A stretch of 64,000 nucleotides of DNA, taken from Paracoccus alcaliphilus (lineage in GTDB: Bacteria > Pseudomonadota > Alphaproteobacteria > Rhodobacterales > Rhodobacteraceae). The notes beneath the pieces are model-generated. The model did not search any database. It was given only the letters and a program-made list of their open reading frames with translations, and was not told the origin of the DNA. Positions 1 to 9,245 of this stretch are shown here, piece after piece. The stretch is taken from the NCBI RefSeq assembly GCF_028553725.1, contig NZ_CP067124.1, forward strand, positions 2,986,001 to 3,050,000. Direction: 5' to 3'. A program made the position numbers and the translations under genes. Position 1 is the first letter of the stretch, and every line of letters starts with the position of its first letter.

Positions 1-1
1 G

Positions 2-781
2 CTGGTGATCCTGCTGCCCATCGCGCTGCTGCTGTCGGCCTTCGCGCCCTGGGCGATTTCGCCGCTGCTGATGCTGGGCGGGGCCTATCTGTGTTTCGAA
101 GGCGCCGAAAAGGTCGCCCATGCCCTCGGCCACCACTCGGACACCCATGACAGCGACAGGCATATCCGCCCCGAAGGCGGCGGTGCGGCGCTGGAAGAGA
201 CGCGGGTCGCGGGCGCGATCAAGACCGATTTCATCCTCTCGGCCGAGATCATGACCATCGCCCTGTCCACGATCCCCGCCGATGACTCGCTGTGGATGAA
301 GGGCGTCATTCTGGCGCTGGTCGGCATCGCGATCACCGTCGCGGTCTATGGATTCGTCGCGCTGGTGGTCAAGGCGGATGATGCCGGTCTGCATCTGGCC
401 ACGCAACGCAGCGGGCTGCTGGCGGCGATGGGGCGCGGCATCGTTCGCTTCATGCCGGGCTTCATGTCGGTGCTGACCGTGGTCGGCACGGCGGCGATGA
501 TCTGGGTCGGCGGGCAGATCATCATCCACGGGCTGCACGAGTTGGGCTGGCATGCGCCCTATGACTGGATCCGCCAGATGGCCGAGGCCGCCGCCATCGC
601 GCTGCCGCAGATGCCGGGCGTGGCCAATTGGGTCACCACCGCCTTTTTCGACGGGATATTCGGGCTGCTGCTGGGGTTGGTGCTGATCCCGCTGGTGAAA
701 CACGTCATCAACCCGGTGCTGGGCGCCACCATCCTGCCGCTGATCTCGGCCCTTCGCGGCGACAAGAAACGCGCCGATTGA
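2..781 (+). CDS. DUF808 (YedI-like) membrane protein, 5' end cut off
   Basis: The frame is open from the window edge, so the N-terminus lies outside and about 259 residues are visible. A hydrophobic start is followed by a His/Asp-rich stretch (AHALGHHSDTHDSD, about residues 40-53) and by ILSAEIMTIALSTI near residue 78, both typical of the DUF808/YedI family. Further hydrophobic segments near residues 100-122, 145-175 and 210-240 indicate an integral inner-membrane protein. No biochemical role is established for this family. It ends about 200 bases before ugpB and is probably a separate transcription unit. Confidence 0.8.
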   Translation: MVILLPIALLLSAFAPWAISPLLMLGGAYLCFEGAEKVAHALGHHSDTHDSDRHIRPEGGGAALEETRVAGAIKTDFILSAEIMTIALSTIPADDSLWMKGVILALVGIAITVAVYGFVALVVKADDAGLHLATQRSGLLAAMGRGIVRFMPGFMSVLTVVGTAAMIWVGGQIIIHGLHELGWHAPYDWIRQMAEAAAIALPQMPGVANWVTTAFFDGIFGLLLGLVLIPLVKHVINPVLGATILPLISALRGDKKRAD

Positions 782-836
782 CCTCGACGACATCGAGAAA
801 TCCGGCGCATTCCACAGAAAGGAAAGGTCTTTTTTT

Positions 837-863
837 CGCCTGCCGATGACGTGGCGGCAGGCG
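837..863. repeat. Perfect 9-bp inverted repeat after the DUF808 gene
   Basis: The arms CGCCTGCCG (837-845) and CGGCAGGCG (855-863) pair perfectly around a 9-base loop. A run of seven T lies just before the hairpin on the + strand rather than after it, so this is not a textbook intrinsic terminator for the upstream gene. It may still be a transcription boundary element. Confidence 0.45.
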
Positions 864-881
864 GGCGGAAAGATTGACCAA

Positions 882-925
882 GCAGTCAATCGCTGTCACA
901 TTACCTTCACAATACTGTTGCGTCA
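882..925 (+). promoter_or_regulatory. Candidate Pho box upstream of ugpB
   Basis: Four 7-mers occur at exact 11-base intervals: GCAGTCA (882), CTGTCAC (893), CCTTCAC (904) and CTGTTGC (915), with AT-containing 4-base spacers between them. PhoB is known to bind 11-bp direct repeat units resembling CTGTCAT plus an AT-rich spacer, and ugp operons belong to the Pho regulon in enterobacteria and rhizobia. The match is imperfect in the first and last units, but spacing, position (about 60-100 bases before ugpB) and downstream function agree. Confidence 0.6.
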
Positions 926-982
926 TCGTCACCCCTCACCGCTAGGCCCGTCGACGATACTCAACTCCAATGGGAGGAATTC

Positions 983-2302
983 ATGTCTCGACTTCTCACC
1001 GCCTCTGTGGCGGCTCTGATCGCATCGCTGTCAGCGGCGCAGGCCAAGACCGATATCCAGTGGTGGCATGCCATGGGCGGCGAACTGGGCGGCAAGCTGG
1101 AAGAGATCGCCCGCAATTTCAACGAAAGTCAGGACGACTATAATATCGTGCCCTCCTACAAGGGCACCTATCCCGAGACGATGACCGCCGCCATCGCCGC
1201 CTTCCGCGCGCAGCAGCAGCCCGCCATCGTGCAGGTCTTCGAGGTCGGCACCGGCACCATGATGGCGGCCGAAGGCGCCATCGTGCCGGTCTATCAGCTG
1301 ATGTCCGATCATGGCGAAACGTTCGACCCGCAGGCCTATCTGCCCGCCGTCGTCGGCTATTACAGCGACACCGACGGCAATATGCTGTCGCTGCCCTTCA
1401 ACAGCTCGACCCCGATCCTGTATTACAACAAGGACGTGTTCGAGAAGGCCGGGCTGGACCCGGAAAGCCCGCCCGAAACCTGGGCCGAGCTTGAGGAGTA
1501 TTCGGCCCGGATCAAGGATTCGGGCGCGGCCACATGCGGCTTCACCTCGCGCTGGATCAGTTGGATCCAGACCGAGAATTTCAGCGCATGGCACAACCAG
1601 CCCATCGGCACGCTGGAAAACGGCCTTGGCGGACCCGAGGCGCGGCTGAGCCTGAACGGCCCCGAGCAGGTCAGGCATTGGGGCAACCTGAAGCGTTGGG
1701 CGGATGAGGGGCTGTTCAAATATGGCGGTCCGGTGGCCGGCGACGGCGCGGCCCCGCTGTTCTATTCGCAGGAATGCGCGATCTATATGGAAAGCTCGGG
1801 CGGGCGTGCGGGCATCGTCGCCAATGCCACCGGTTTCGAGGTCGGCTTCGGCATGCTGCCCTATTACGACGATGTGGAGGGCGCGCCGCAGAACTCGATC
1901 ATCGGGGGCGCCACGCTGTGGGTGCTGTCGGGCCGTTCGGACGAGGAATATGCCGGCGTCGCCAGGTTCTTCGAATATCTGTCCAGCCCCGAGGTTCAGG
2001 CCGAATGGCACCAGTTCACCGGCTATCTGCCGATCACGCAGGCGGCCTATGATCTGGGCAAGGAACAGGGTTTCTATGACGAAAATCCCGGCACCGAGGT
2101 CAGCATCCAGCAGATCACGCTGAACGAGCCGACCGAGAACTCCAAGGGGCTGCGTTTCGGCAATTACGTCCAGATTCGCGGCATTATCGACGAGGAGTTC
2201 GAGCAGCTTCTGTCGGGTTCCAAGGATGCGCAGGGCGCGCTGGACAGTCTGGTGCGGCGCGGCGATGCCCTGCTGGAAGAGTTCGAGGGCCAGAGCCAGT
2301 AA
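983..2302 (+). CDS. ugpB: sn-glycerol-3-phosphate ABC transporter, periplasmic binding protein
   Basis: UgpB captures sn-glycerol-3-phosphate (and glycerophosphodiesters in some species) in the periplasm and delivers it to the UgpAE channel. The 439 residues match the usual length of about 438. A signal peptide is clear, with likely cleavage after AQA near residue 22, and the mature protein opens with TDIQWWHAMGGELGG, the family's N-terminal signature. The start is supported by GGGAGGA at 972-978. It is the first gene of ugpBAEC and sits behind a candidate Pho box, so phosphate-starvation control is inferred. Confidence 0.93.
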   Translation: MSRLLTASVAALIASLSAAQAKTDIQWWHAMGGELGGKLEEIARNFNESQDDYNIVPSYKGTYPETMTAAIAAFRAQQQPAIVQVFEVGTGTMMAAEGAIVPVYQLMSDHGETFDPQAYLPAVVGYYSDTDGNMLSLPFNSSTPILYYNKDVFEKAGLDPESPPETWAELEEYSARIKDSGAATCGFTSRWISWIQTENFSAWHNQPIGTLENGLGGPEARLSLNGPEQVRHWGNLKRWADEGLFKYGGPVAGDGAAPLFYSQECAIYMESSGGRAGIVANATGFEVGFGMLPYYDDVEGAPQNSIIGGATLWVLSGRSDEEYAGVARFFEYLSSPEVQAEWHQFTGYLPITQAAYDLGKEQGFYDENPGTEVSIQQITLNEPTENSKGLRFGNYVQIRGIIDEEFEQLLSGSKDAQGALDSLVRRGDALLEEFEGQSQ

Positions 2303-2362
2303 ACCCACCATCGGGGCCGCGACCACGCGCGGCCCCGCCCCCTTCTGCCGACCGGAGCCGCG

Positions 2363-3241
2363 ATGAAGCGCACGATTTTCAGCAACCAGTTGCTGCCCTG
2401 GCTTTTGCTGGCGCCGCAACTGACCATCACCTTCGTGTTCTTTCTGTGGCCCGCCGGTCAGGCGATCCGGCAAAGTTTCCTGCGGCAGGACGCCTTTGGC
2501 ATCAATACCAGCTTCGTCGGGTTGCGGAATTTCCGGGCGCTGCTGAACAGTGCCGAATATCTGAATTCGTTGCAGGTGACCGCCGTTTTCGCGGTCTCGG
2601 TCACGGTGCTGTCGATGGGGCTGTCGCTGCTGCTGGCGGTGGCAGTGGACCGGATGATCCGCTCGACCAGCGTCTATACGACGCTGCTGGTCTGGCCCTA
2701 TGCGGTGGCGCCCGCGGTCGCCGGTATCCTGTGGTGGTTCATCTTCAACCCGACCATCGGCGTCATGCCCTATGTGCTGAACATGGTCGGCTATAACTGG
2801 AACCACATGACTTCGAAATCCGACGCGATGACCCTTGTGGTGATCGCCAGCGCGTGGAAGCAGATCAGCTATAACTTCCTGTTCTTCGTGGCCGGGCTGC
2901 AATCCATCCCCGCATCGCTGCGAGAGGCCGCCGCCATCGACGGGGCCGGGCCGGTGCGGCGCTTCTTCGACATCACCTTTCCGCTGCTGTCGCCGACGAC
3001 CTTCTTCCTGCTGGTCGTCAACATCGTCTATGCCATGTTCGACACCTTCGCCGTGATCGACGCCACAACCGAAGGCGGCCCGGCACAGGCCACGAACATC
3101 ATGGTTTACAAGGTTTATTTCGATGGCTTCATCGGCCAGAACATGGGCTCTTCGGCGGCCCAGTCGGTGGTGCTGATGGTGATCGTGATCGCGCTGACCG
3201 TGCTTCAGTTCCGTTACGTTGAAAAGAAGGTGGCTTACTGA
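2363..3241 (+). CDS. ugpA: Glycerol-3-phosphate ABC transporter permease UgpA
   Basis: One of two inner-membrane permease subunits that form the translocation path for glycerol-3-phosphate. The 292 residues contain about six membrane segments, starting at [21 protein letters not shown]. The EAA loop that docks onto the ATPase reads [21 protein letters not shown] near residues 190-210. The stop and the ugpE start overlap by one base (TGATG), implying translational coupling. The order binding protein, UgpA, UgpE, UgpC is the classical ugp order. Confidence 0.93.
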   Translation: MKRTIFSNQLLPWLLLAPQLTITFVFFLWPAGQAIRQSFLRQDAFGINTSFVGLRNFRALLNSAEYLNSLQVTAVFAVSVTVLSMGLSLLLAVAVDRMIRSTSVYTTLLVWPYAVAPAVAGILWWFIFNPTIGVMPYVLNMVGYNWNHMTSKSDAMTLVVIASAWKQISYNFLFFVAGLQSIPASLREAAAIDGAGPVRRFFDITFPLLSPTTFFLLVVNIVYAMFDTFAVIDATTEGGPAQATNIMVYKVYFDGFIGQNMGSSAAQSVVLMVIVIALTVLQFRYVEKKVAY

Positions 3242-4089
3242 TGGTCGAGAACCGCCCCTTTCTGAACCTTCTGGCGCATCTGACGCTGATGCTGGGCGTT
3301 GCCATCGTCGCCCTGCCCGTCTGGGTGGCCTTCGTTGCCTCGACCCACAGCGCGACCGATTTCATGTCCGGCACCGTGCCGATGTGGCCCGGCCCGCATC
3401 TGGTCACGAATTACAGCCGGATGCTGGAATCCGGGGTCTCGACCAGCGGCACGCCGCCGGTCGGCACGATGATGCTGAATTCGCTGATCATGGCGCTGTC
3501 CATCGCCATCGGCAAGATCGTGATCTCGGTCACCTCGGCCTTCGCCATCGTCTATTTCCGCTTTCCGTTCCGCAATCTGGCCTTCTGGTGCATCTTCATC
3601 ACCCTGATGCTGCCGGTCGAGGTCCGCATCGTGCCGACATTCCAGGTGGTGGCCGATCTGGGGATGCTGAACTCTTACGCGGGGCTGTCCATTCCGCTGA
3701 TCGCATCGGCCACGGCGACCTTTCTGTTCCGGCAGGTGTTCCTGACCATCCCCGATGAGCTGACCGAGGCCGCCCGCATCGACGGCGCCGGCCCGCTGAA
3801 ATTCTTCCGCGACATCCTGCTGCCTTTGTCGCGCACCAATATCGCGGCGCTGTTCGTGATCCTGTTCATCTATGGCTGGAACCAGTATCTGTGGCCGCTG
3901 CTGATCACGACCAGCGCGGATTATTATACCATTGTCGCGGGCATCAAGCGGATGGCCGACGCGGTGGACGGCGTGCCCCAATGGCATCTGGTCATGGCGA
4001 CCGCGATGCTGGCGATGATCCCGCCGGTGGCGGTGGTGATCGGAATGCAACGGCTGTTCGTCAAGGGCCTTGTCGAGACGGAGAAATAA
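3241..4089 (+). CDS. ugpE: Glycerol-3-phosphate ABC transporter permease UgpE
   Basis: Second permease subunit, partner of UgpA. The 282 residues start with an N-terminal membrane helix (LLAHLTLMLGVAIVALPVWVAF) and carry the EAA loop TEAARIDGAGPLKFFRDILLP near residues 175-196, which contacts the ATPase. The C-terminal part (YGWNQYLWPLLITTS) is typical of UgpE/MalG-like subunits. Its start overlaps the ugpA stop by one base and only three bases separate it from ugpC, so the operon is tightly coupled. Confidence 0.93.
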   Translation: MVENRPFLNLLAHLTLMLGVAIVALPVWVAFVASTHSATDFMSGTVPMWPGPHLVTNYSRMLESGVSTSGTPPVGTMMLNSLIMALSIAIGKIVISVTSAFAIVYFRFPFRNLAFWCIFITLMLPVEVRIVPTFQVVADLGMLNSYAGLSIPLIASATATFLFRQVFLTIPDELTEAARIDGAGPLKFFRDILLPLSRTNIAALFVILFIYGWNQYLWPLLITTSADYYTIVAGIKRMADAVDGVPQWHLVMATAMLAMIPPVAVVIGMQRLFVKGLVETEK

Positions 4090-4092
4090 GAA

Positions 4093-5097
4093 ATGGCATC
4101 CATTACCCTCGACAATGTGGGCAAGGTCTATGCCGGCGGCACCCGTGCCATCGGCGACGTGAATCTGGACATCGCGGATGGCGAGTTCATCGTGCTGGTC
4201 GGCCCCTCGGGCTGCGGCAAATCCACCCTGCTGCGCATGGTCGCGGGGCTGGAAACCATCACCGACGGGCAGGTCCGCATCGGCGATCGCGTGGTCAACG
4301 AGATCGAGCCCGCCGATCGCGACATCGCCATGGTGTTCCAGAACTATGCGCTTTATCCGCATATGACGGTGCGTCAGAATCTGGCCTATGGGCTGAAGAA
4401 CCGCCGCACGCCCCGGGCCGAGATCGACCGCCGCGTGTCCGAGGCCGCCGATATCCTTCAGATCGGCCCCTATCTGGATCGCAAGCCCCGCGCCCTGTCG
4501 GGCGGGCAGCGTCAGCGGGTGGCGATGGGCCGCGCCATCGTGCGCGAACCCGCCGCCTTCCTGTTCGACGAGCCGCTGTCGAACCTTGACGCCAAGCTGC
4601 GCGTCGCCATGCGGCTGGAAATCAAGCAGTTGCAGCGGCGCCTGCGCACGACCTCGATCTATGTGACGCATGACCAGCTGGAGGCGATGACGCTGGCCGA
4701 CCGGCTGGTGGTTCTAAGCGCCGGGCGTGTCGAGCAGATCGGCACTCCGCTGGATGTCTATCGCCGCCCGGCCACGGCCTTTGTCGCGGGCTTTATCGGC
4801 AGCCCGGCGATGAACCTGCTGCCGGCCCGCGCGGTCGGGCAACTGCCCGGCACCGCCCATGCCGATCTGGTCGGCATCCGCCCCGAGGATATGGTCATCA
4901 GCGATGATGGTCAGGTCGAGATGCAGGTGCAGGCGGTCGAGGAACTGGGCGCGCAGCGGCTGGTCCACGGCGTGACCGGCGGCGAGACCATGACGGTGAC
5001 GATGCCATCCGATTCGGCGCTGTCGGACAACCTGCGCCTGACCGTGCGGCGCGAAGACATGCATCTGTTCGACAAGGACGGCATCAGGATCAACTGA
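4093..5097 (+). CDS. ugpC: Glycerol-3-phosphate ABC transporter ATP-binding protein UgpC
   Basis: Cytoplasmic ATPase that powers the Ugp importer. Walker A (GPSGCGKST) is at residues 37-45, the ABC signature LSGGQRQRV near 135, Walker B (FLFDEP) near 157, and the H-loop in [16 protein letters not shown]-terminal TOBE-type regulatory part contains GIRPEDM. At 334 residues it is slightly shorter than E. coli UgpC (about 356). No ugpQ phosphodiesterase gene follows; the next gene is on the opposite strand. Confidence 0.93.
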   Translation: MASITLDNVGKVYAGGTRAIGDVNLDIADGEFIVLVGPSGCGKSTLLRMVAGLETITDGQVRIGDRVVNEIEPADRDIAMVFQNYALYPHMTVRQNLAYGLKNRRTPRAEIDRRVSEAADILQIGPYLDRKPRALSGGQRQRVAMGRAIVREPAAFLFDEPLSNLDAKLRVAMRLEIKQLQRRLRTTSIYVTHDQLEAMTLADRLVVLSAGRVEQIGTPLDVYRRPATAFVAGFIGSPAMNLLPARAVGQLPGTAHADLVGIRPEDMVISDDGQVEMQVQAVEELGAQRLVHGVTGGETMTVTMPSDSALSDNLRLTVRREDMHLFDKDGIRIN

Positions 5098-5124
5098 ACC
5101 CCGGGGCCGTCCTGTGACGCAACG

Positions 5125-5637
5125 TTACGGGCAGGGAAAGACGGCGGTGGTCTGGCGCAGACGCGGATGCGCCATCGCCTGTCCTTCCCGCAGCCCCAGC
5201 CGTCTGGCCTCTCCGCCGCCGATTTCCAGCACCATCAGCCGCGCGGGTTGCGGGTCGCCCTCGACCGCGCCGGGCAGCGGCGTCTCGTCCAGCGGTCTGG
5301 CGTTGTGATGGATATGGCGGATGACGCCGCGCGCATCGAAAAAGACGATATCCAGCGGAATCAATGTATTGCGCATCCAGAAAGCCATCGTGCCGGGCTG
5401 AGGATAGATGAACAGCATCCCCGTCCCCCGCTCCAGCGAGCGGCGGAACATCAGCCCGCGTGCGCGGGTTTCCTCGGTATCCGCAATCTCGACCGTAAAG
5501 GACTGCACGCCGCTGCCCTGCCGCAGCAGGACAAGATCATCTGCGCAGGCCAGATCCCGTGCCTGCGCCGCGCCGCCATTCAGCAGCACGGCCAGGGCAA
5601 GGAACGCGCAGAATTGCCGAACCCTTGTCAGCCACAT
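5125..5637 (-). CDS. DUF192 family exported protein
   Basis: A 170-residue protein with a cleavable signal peptide (hydrophobic core FCAFLALAVLLNGGAAQA) followed by a complete DUF192 domain, recognisable by RGLMFRRSL, GMLFIYPQPGTMAFWMRNT and IPLDIVFFD. DUF192 proteins are small secreted proteins of unknown function. The gene follows the cold-shock gene by only three bases, so the two are probably co-transcribed. Confidence 0.85.
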   Translation of the reverse strand: MWLTRVRQFCAFLALAVLLNGGAAQARDLACADDLVLLRQGSGVQSFTVEIADTEETRARGLMFRRSLERGTGMLFIYPQPGTMAFWMRNTLIPLDIVFFDARGVIRHIHHNARPLDETPLPGAVEGDPQPARLMVLEIGGGEARRLGLREGQAMAHPRLRQTTAVFPCP

Positions 5638-5640
5638 CCC

Positions 5641-6252
5641 TTATTCAGCCACATGCGCCATATAGAGGACCTTTTCGCCGGTTTTCTCCTGCCTCAGACC
5701 GCCGGCGACGGCCCTTCGGGGTGAGCAGTCGTTGGCACTGTCCCAGCTGCAGATCTGGGCGGCCATCAGGCCACGAGGTCCTTCGATCACCCGCAGGCAG
5801 ACGGCCTCGCCAATGGCAAGATCGCCGAAACCGGAATGGCGCAGCACCTCGATATGCACGAACACATCTTCGTCATTACCGAAGATATTGGCGAAACCGA
5901 AACCCTTGGCCTTGTCGAACCACTTCACCCGAGCCGGGCAAAGCGGAAGATCGTCCAGATTCTCGATCACATCTTCGCCAAGATCGGCGATGGGTGGTGC
6001 CCCGTCCATGTCTGGTGGTTCGATATCCACCACTTCGGTTGCCTGCAGCCCCCGACCGGTCTGTTGAACCCATGCACTGATTCTGGATTGATCCGCGACC
6101 GAACTGCGACCGAAGTTGCGCAGAACATTCGCATGCAAAAGGATGTCAGACTGACCATCGCCATTGACAATAAACCCGTAACCCTTTGACGGGTCATACC
6201 ATTTCACAAGCCCTGTTATCAGATACGGCTTGTCGTCTTCCTTCGTCATCAT
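5641..6252 (-). CDS. Cold-shock protein with two cold-shock domains
   Basis: Most CspA proteins are about 70 residues; this one has 203 and carries two cold-shock domains. Domain 1 has the RNP1-like KGYGFIV and RNP2-like DILLH motifs (about residues 20-40); domain 2 has KGFGFAN and DVFVH (about 110-130). The acidic linker between them includes VVDIEPPDMDGAPP. It is expected to bind single-stranded nucleic acid. A second ATG one codon downstream is an equally possible start. The 170-base region upstream (6253-6422) holds no gene and probably contains its promoter and leader. Confidence 0.85.
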   Translation of the reverse strand: MMTKEDDKPYLITGLVKWYDPSKGYGFIVNGDGQSDILLHANVLRNFGRSSVADQSRISAWVQQTGRGLQATEVVDIEPPDMDGAPPIADLGEDVIENLDDLPLCPARVKWFDKAKGFGFANIFGNDEDVFVHIEVLRHSGFGDLAIGEAVCLRVIEGPRGLMAAQICSWDSANDCSPRRAVAGGLRQEKTGEKVLYMAHVAE

Positions 6253-6422
6253 TCCACCGTTCAGCGCGTCACGTCATTCTTGGCCGGAAAACCGGATCTC
6301 AGGTGAAATACACCGTTCATTCGCCTGTAACGACCAGAATAACGCATGCGGTTGTGGTGCCGCCGCGCTTGTTTTGTTGCCTCAAGCGGCGATGTTGATC
6401 CTCCTTTTCGGGATCGTCAACC

Positions 6423-7025
6423 TTAAGGTGAAAGTCTTTGGACCTTCCAGCGATTGTCCGCCTGCATATCCCAGCGGAACCGGTCATGCAGCCGGAACGC
6501 GCCATCGGCCCAGAATTCGATCTGCGACGGAAAGATGCAAAACCCGCCCCAAAAGGGCGGGCGCGGCGGGTTGGTACCGTGAATCAGCCCCTGCCGTGCC
6601 GCTTCGGCCACCAGCGACGTGCGGCCGTCCAGCGGCCGCGACTGGGCCGAGGCCCAGGCCCCCAGACGGCTTTGCAAAGCGCGGCTGGCGAAATAGGCGT
6701 CGGCGCGGTCGTCATCCTCGCGCGTGACGGTGCCGCGCACGCGAATCTGCCGGCGCAGGGATTTCCAGTGCATCACGAAAGCCGCCTTGCCGGTCGCCTC
6801 GATCTGCTGGCCCTTGGCGCTTTCGTAATTGGTATAAAAGACGAAATGATCCGACGCGATGTCCTTGAGCAGCACCATGCGGACATCGGGCAGCCCCTCG
6901 GGATCGACGGTGGCCAGTGCGATGGCGTCGGGGTCGTTGGGCTCGGTCCCGCGCGCCTCGGCCAGCCATGTCCGGGCGATGTGGAAGGGATCGTCGCCTG
7001 CGAAAATTCCGGTGCGGTCGGCCAT
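6423..7025 (-). CDS. pdxH: Pyridoxamine 5'-phosphate oxidase
   Basis: FMN-dependent oxidase converting pyridoxamine or pyridoxine 5'-phosphate to pyridoxal 5'-phosphate, the last step of vitamin B6 synthesis and salvage. Starting at [14 protein letters not shown] gives 200 residues, close to the family length; the open frame continues upstream but that extension does not resemble PdxH. Motifs include [18 protein letters not shown] (flavin-binding region), RQIRVRGTV and FWGG, ending in WKVQRLSP, the conserved C-terminus. It is divergent from fabI; the shared intergenic space is about 90 bases. Confidence 0.93.
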   Translation of the reverse strand: MADRTGIFAGDDPFHIARTWLAEARGTEPNDPDAIALATVDPEGLPDVRMVLLKDIASDHFVFYTNYESAKGQQIEATGKAAFVMHWKSLRRQIRVRGTVTREDDDRADAYFASRALQSRLGAWASAQSRPLDGRTSLVAEAARQGLIHGTNPPRPPFWGGFCIFPSQIEFWADGAFRLHDRFRWDMQADNRWKVQRLSP

Positions 7026-7113
7026 GTTCCCCCCGATGTTCCCCTTGCGCTTGATGCCGCCAGACCTTTGGCCTAATGACGTCGCAATGAGTTGAAACCG
7101 CGAGGAGCGGCGC

Positions 7114-7941
7114 ATGTCAAGCGAGCATATAACCGGATTGATGGCCGGAAAACGCGGGCTCATCATGGGTCTGGCCAATGATAAATCCATCGCATGGGGT
7201 ATCGCAAAGGCCCTTTCCGCGGCAGGCGCCGAGCTTGCCTTTTCCTATCTGGGCGACGCGCTGAAACGCCGGGTCGATCCGCTGGCCGCCCAGCTTGGCT
7301 CGGATCTGGTGCTGCCCTGCGATGTCGGCGACGAGGCCTCGGTCGATGCGCTGTTCGACACATTGCAGCAGAAATGGGGCCGTCTGGATTTCATCGTCCA
7401 CGCCATAGGCTTTTCCGACAAGGACCAGTTGCGCGGCCGCTATGCCGATACGACCCGCGACAACTTCCTGATGACGATGGATATTTCGGTCTATTCCTTC
7501 ACCGCCGTTGCCCGTCGCGCGGCGGCGATGATGACCGATGGCGGCTCGATCCTGACGCTGACCTATTACGGGGCCGAACGTGTCATGCCGCATTACAACG
7601 TCATGGGCGTGGCCAAGGCCGCGCTTGAGGCCAGCGTGCGCTATCTGGCCGAGGATTTCGGCAAGGACGGCATCCGCGTCAACGCGATCAGCGCCGGGCC
7701 GATCAAGACGCTGGCGGCCAGCGGGATCGGCGATTTCCGCTATATCATGAAGTGGAACGAGCTGAATTCGCCCCTGCGCCGCAACGTCACGCAGGACGAT
7801 GTCGGCAATTCGGCGCTGTATCTGCTGTCGGATCTGGGCGCGGGCGTCACCGGAGAGGTCCATCACGTCGATGCGGGCTATCACGTCGTGGGCATGAAGG
7901 CGGTCGATGCGCCCGATATCGCGACGGTGAAGAAAGACTGA
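7114..7941 (+). CDS. fabI: Enoyl-[acyl-carrier-protein] reductase (NADH)
   Basis: Catalyses the last reduction of the type II fatty-acid elongation cycle. The 275 residues show the FabI nucleotide-binding block [16 protein letters not shown] near residues 20-35 and the Tyr-x6-Lys catalytic pair in [22 protein letters not shown] and [11 protein letters not shown] are also typical. Triclosan-class inhibitors target this family. It is followed after 25 bases by a LysE-type transporter gene. Confidence 0.94.
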   Translation: MSSEHITGLMAGKRGLIMGLANDKSIAWGIAKALSAAGAELAFSYLGDALKRRVDPLAAQLGSDLVLPCDVGDEASVDALFDTLQQKWGRLDFIVHAIGFSDKDQLRGRYADTTRDNFLMTMDISVYSFTAVARRAAAMMTDGGSILTLTYYGAERVMPHYNVMGVAKAALEASVRYLAEDFGKDGIRVNAISAGPIKTLAASGIGDFRYIMKWNELNSPLRRNVTQDDVGNSALYLLSDLGAGVTGEVHHVDAGYHVVGMKAVDAPDIATVKKD

Positions 7942-7966
7942 CACCGACACCGATCCGGGGGGCGCC

Positions 7967-8581
7967 ATGCTGTCGATCACTGCGGATCAACTGGCGCTGT
8001 TCATCGGCACCCTGTCGGTGGCGATCGTCTCGCCCGGTCCGGCGGTGATCGCGGTCAGTCAAAGCGCCTTCGCGCTGGGGCGCAGGCGGGTCCTGCCCTA
8101 TGCTTGGGGGTTGGCCGCGGGGGCGTCGATATGGTGCATCTTCGCGCTGCTGGGGCTGACGGTGATGTTCCGCATCATGCCCTGGACCTATGATCTGATG
8201 CGGATTCTGGGCGGAGGCTATCTGGTCTGGATCGCATGGAAGATGTGGCAACACGCCCCCGACCCCCTGCCCGATCCGGCGCAATCGCGGCTGGGCATGT
8301 CCTTCTGGGGCGGCGTCGTGCTGAACCTGTCCAATCCGAAACCGGCGCTGTTTTACTCGGCGGTGCTGCTGTCGATCTTTCCCGCGCTGCTGTCGGGGGC
8401 CGACAAGCTGGCGATCTATGCCACCGCGCTGTCGGTAGAGATGGCATTTTATACCGCGCTGGCGTCGCTGATGGCTTTGCCTTGGCTGCGACGGCGTTAT
8501 TATGAGTCGAAATTCGGGATCGACCGGGCGGCGGCGGCGCTGATCGGGCTGCTGGGCCTGTCGCTGATCCTGCGGCTGTGA
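7967..8581 (+). CDS. LysE/RhtB family amino-acid exporter
   Basis: A 204-residue hydrophobic protein with about five or six membrane segments. It has the LysE-family signature [19 protein letters not shown] near residues 23-41 and the second conserved block [22 protein letters not shown] near 107-128. The substrate cannot be read from sequence; relatives export lysine, homoserine, threonine and related compounds. It lies between fabI and gpt in the same orientation with short gaps. Confidence 0.88.
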   Translation: MLSITADQLALFIGTLSVAIVSPGPAVIAVSQSAFALGRRRVLPYAWGLAAGASIWCIFALLGLTVMFRIMPWTYDLMRILGGGYLVWIAWKMWQHAPDPLPDPAQSRLGMSFWGGVVLNLSNPKPALFYSAVLLSIFPALLSGADKLAIYATALSVEMAFYTALASLMALPWLRRRYYESKFGIDRAAAALIGLLGLSLILRL

Positions 8582-8612
8582 TCGAAAGACCGAAACGAAG
8601 GAAAGGATAGCG

Positions 8613-9098
8613 ATGGACCGCCTGCCCCACGAGAAAGGTTTTCACGTCAGCTGGGATCAGCTGCACCGCGATGCGCGCGCTCTGGCGTGGCGGCTGGACG
8701 GCACCCCGTGGCGCGCGGTGGTGGCGATCACGCGCGGCGGGCTGGTTCCGGCGATGATTGTCGCGCGGGAACTGGATATCCGCACCATCGACACGATCAG
8801 CGTCAAATCCTATCACAAGCAGGCGCAGGGCGGGCTGGAAGTTTTGAAAAGCCCCGATCCCGAACTGATGCGCGATGGCGACGGCATCCTTGTCGTCGAT
8901 GATCTGGTCGATTCGGGCCGCACGCTGGAACTGGTCCGCGAGCTCTATCCAAAGGCGCATCTGGCCACCGTCTATGCCAAGCCCAAGGGCAACCCGATGG
9001 TGCAGACCTTCGTGACCGAGGTCAGCCAGGACACCTGGATCTTCTTTCCCTGGGACATGGCGCTGCAATATGTTCAGCCCTTCCGGGGCGAGGATTAA
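8613..9098 (+). CDS. gpt: Xanthine-guanine phosphoribosyltransferase
   Basis: Purine salvage enzyme attaching ribose phosphate from PRPP to xanthine or guanine. The 161 residues match Gpt length. The PRPP-binding loop is [15 protein letters not shown] (about residues 91-105), and [20 protein letters not shown] is the conserved N-terminal block. The C-terminal [19 protein letters not shown] contributes to base binding in the family. A ribosome site (GAAAGGA) precedes the ATG. Confidence 0.92.
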   Translation: MDRLPHEKGFHVSWDQLHRDARALAWRLDGTPWRAVVAITRGGLVPAMIVARELDIRTIDTISVKSYHKQAQGGLEVLKSPDPELMRDGDGILVVDDLVDSGRTLELVRELYPKAHLATVYAKPKGNPMVQTFVTEVSQDTWIFFPWDMALQYVQPFRGED

Positions 9099-9127
9099 GC
9101 GCGTTTTCGGGGTTTCCCCCACAAGCA

Positions 9128-9191
9128 GGATCACGGGTTTGTGATCCGTCAGCAATGGCCGGGAGGAAACCACAAGGGGTCCCCGGCCATT
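9128..9191 (+). other. Two adjacent inverted repeats in the leader of the PRC-barrel gene
   Basis: GGATCAC (9128-9134) pairs with GTGATCC (9141-9147), a perfect 7-bp hairpin. Immediately after, AATGGCCGGG (9154-9163) pairs with CCCGGCCATT (9182-9191), a perfect 10-bp stem with an 18-base loop. Neither is followed by a T run. They may be a gpt transcript end, an mRNA-stabilising leader or a regulatory RNA structure; function is unknown. Confidence 0.45.
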
Positions 9192-9245
9192 GACCCTCCA
9201 ACGAGCAGGACGTTTTGCACCGCTCGATCAAAATGGAGGAAAGCT

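Noticed and set aside
830..863. Intrinsic terminator after the DUF808 gene
   Set aside because: The T run precedes the hairpin on the coding strand, so the order is wrong for a + strand terminator; recorded as an inverted repeat instead.
1031..2902. 623-residue open frame on the minus strand
   Set aside because: Antisense to ugpB and ugpA, which are clear homologues; low-complexity His/Arg/Gln-rich shadow translation.
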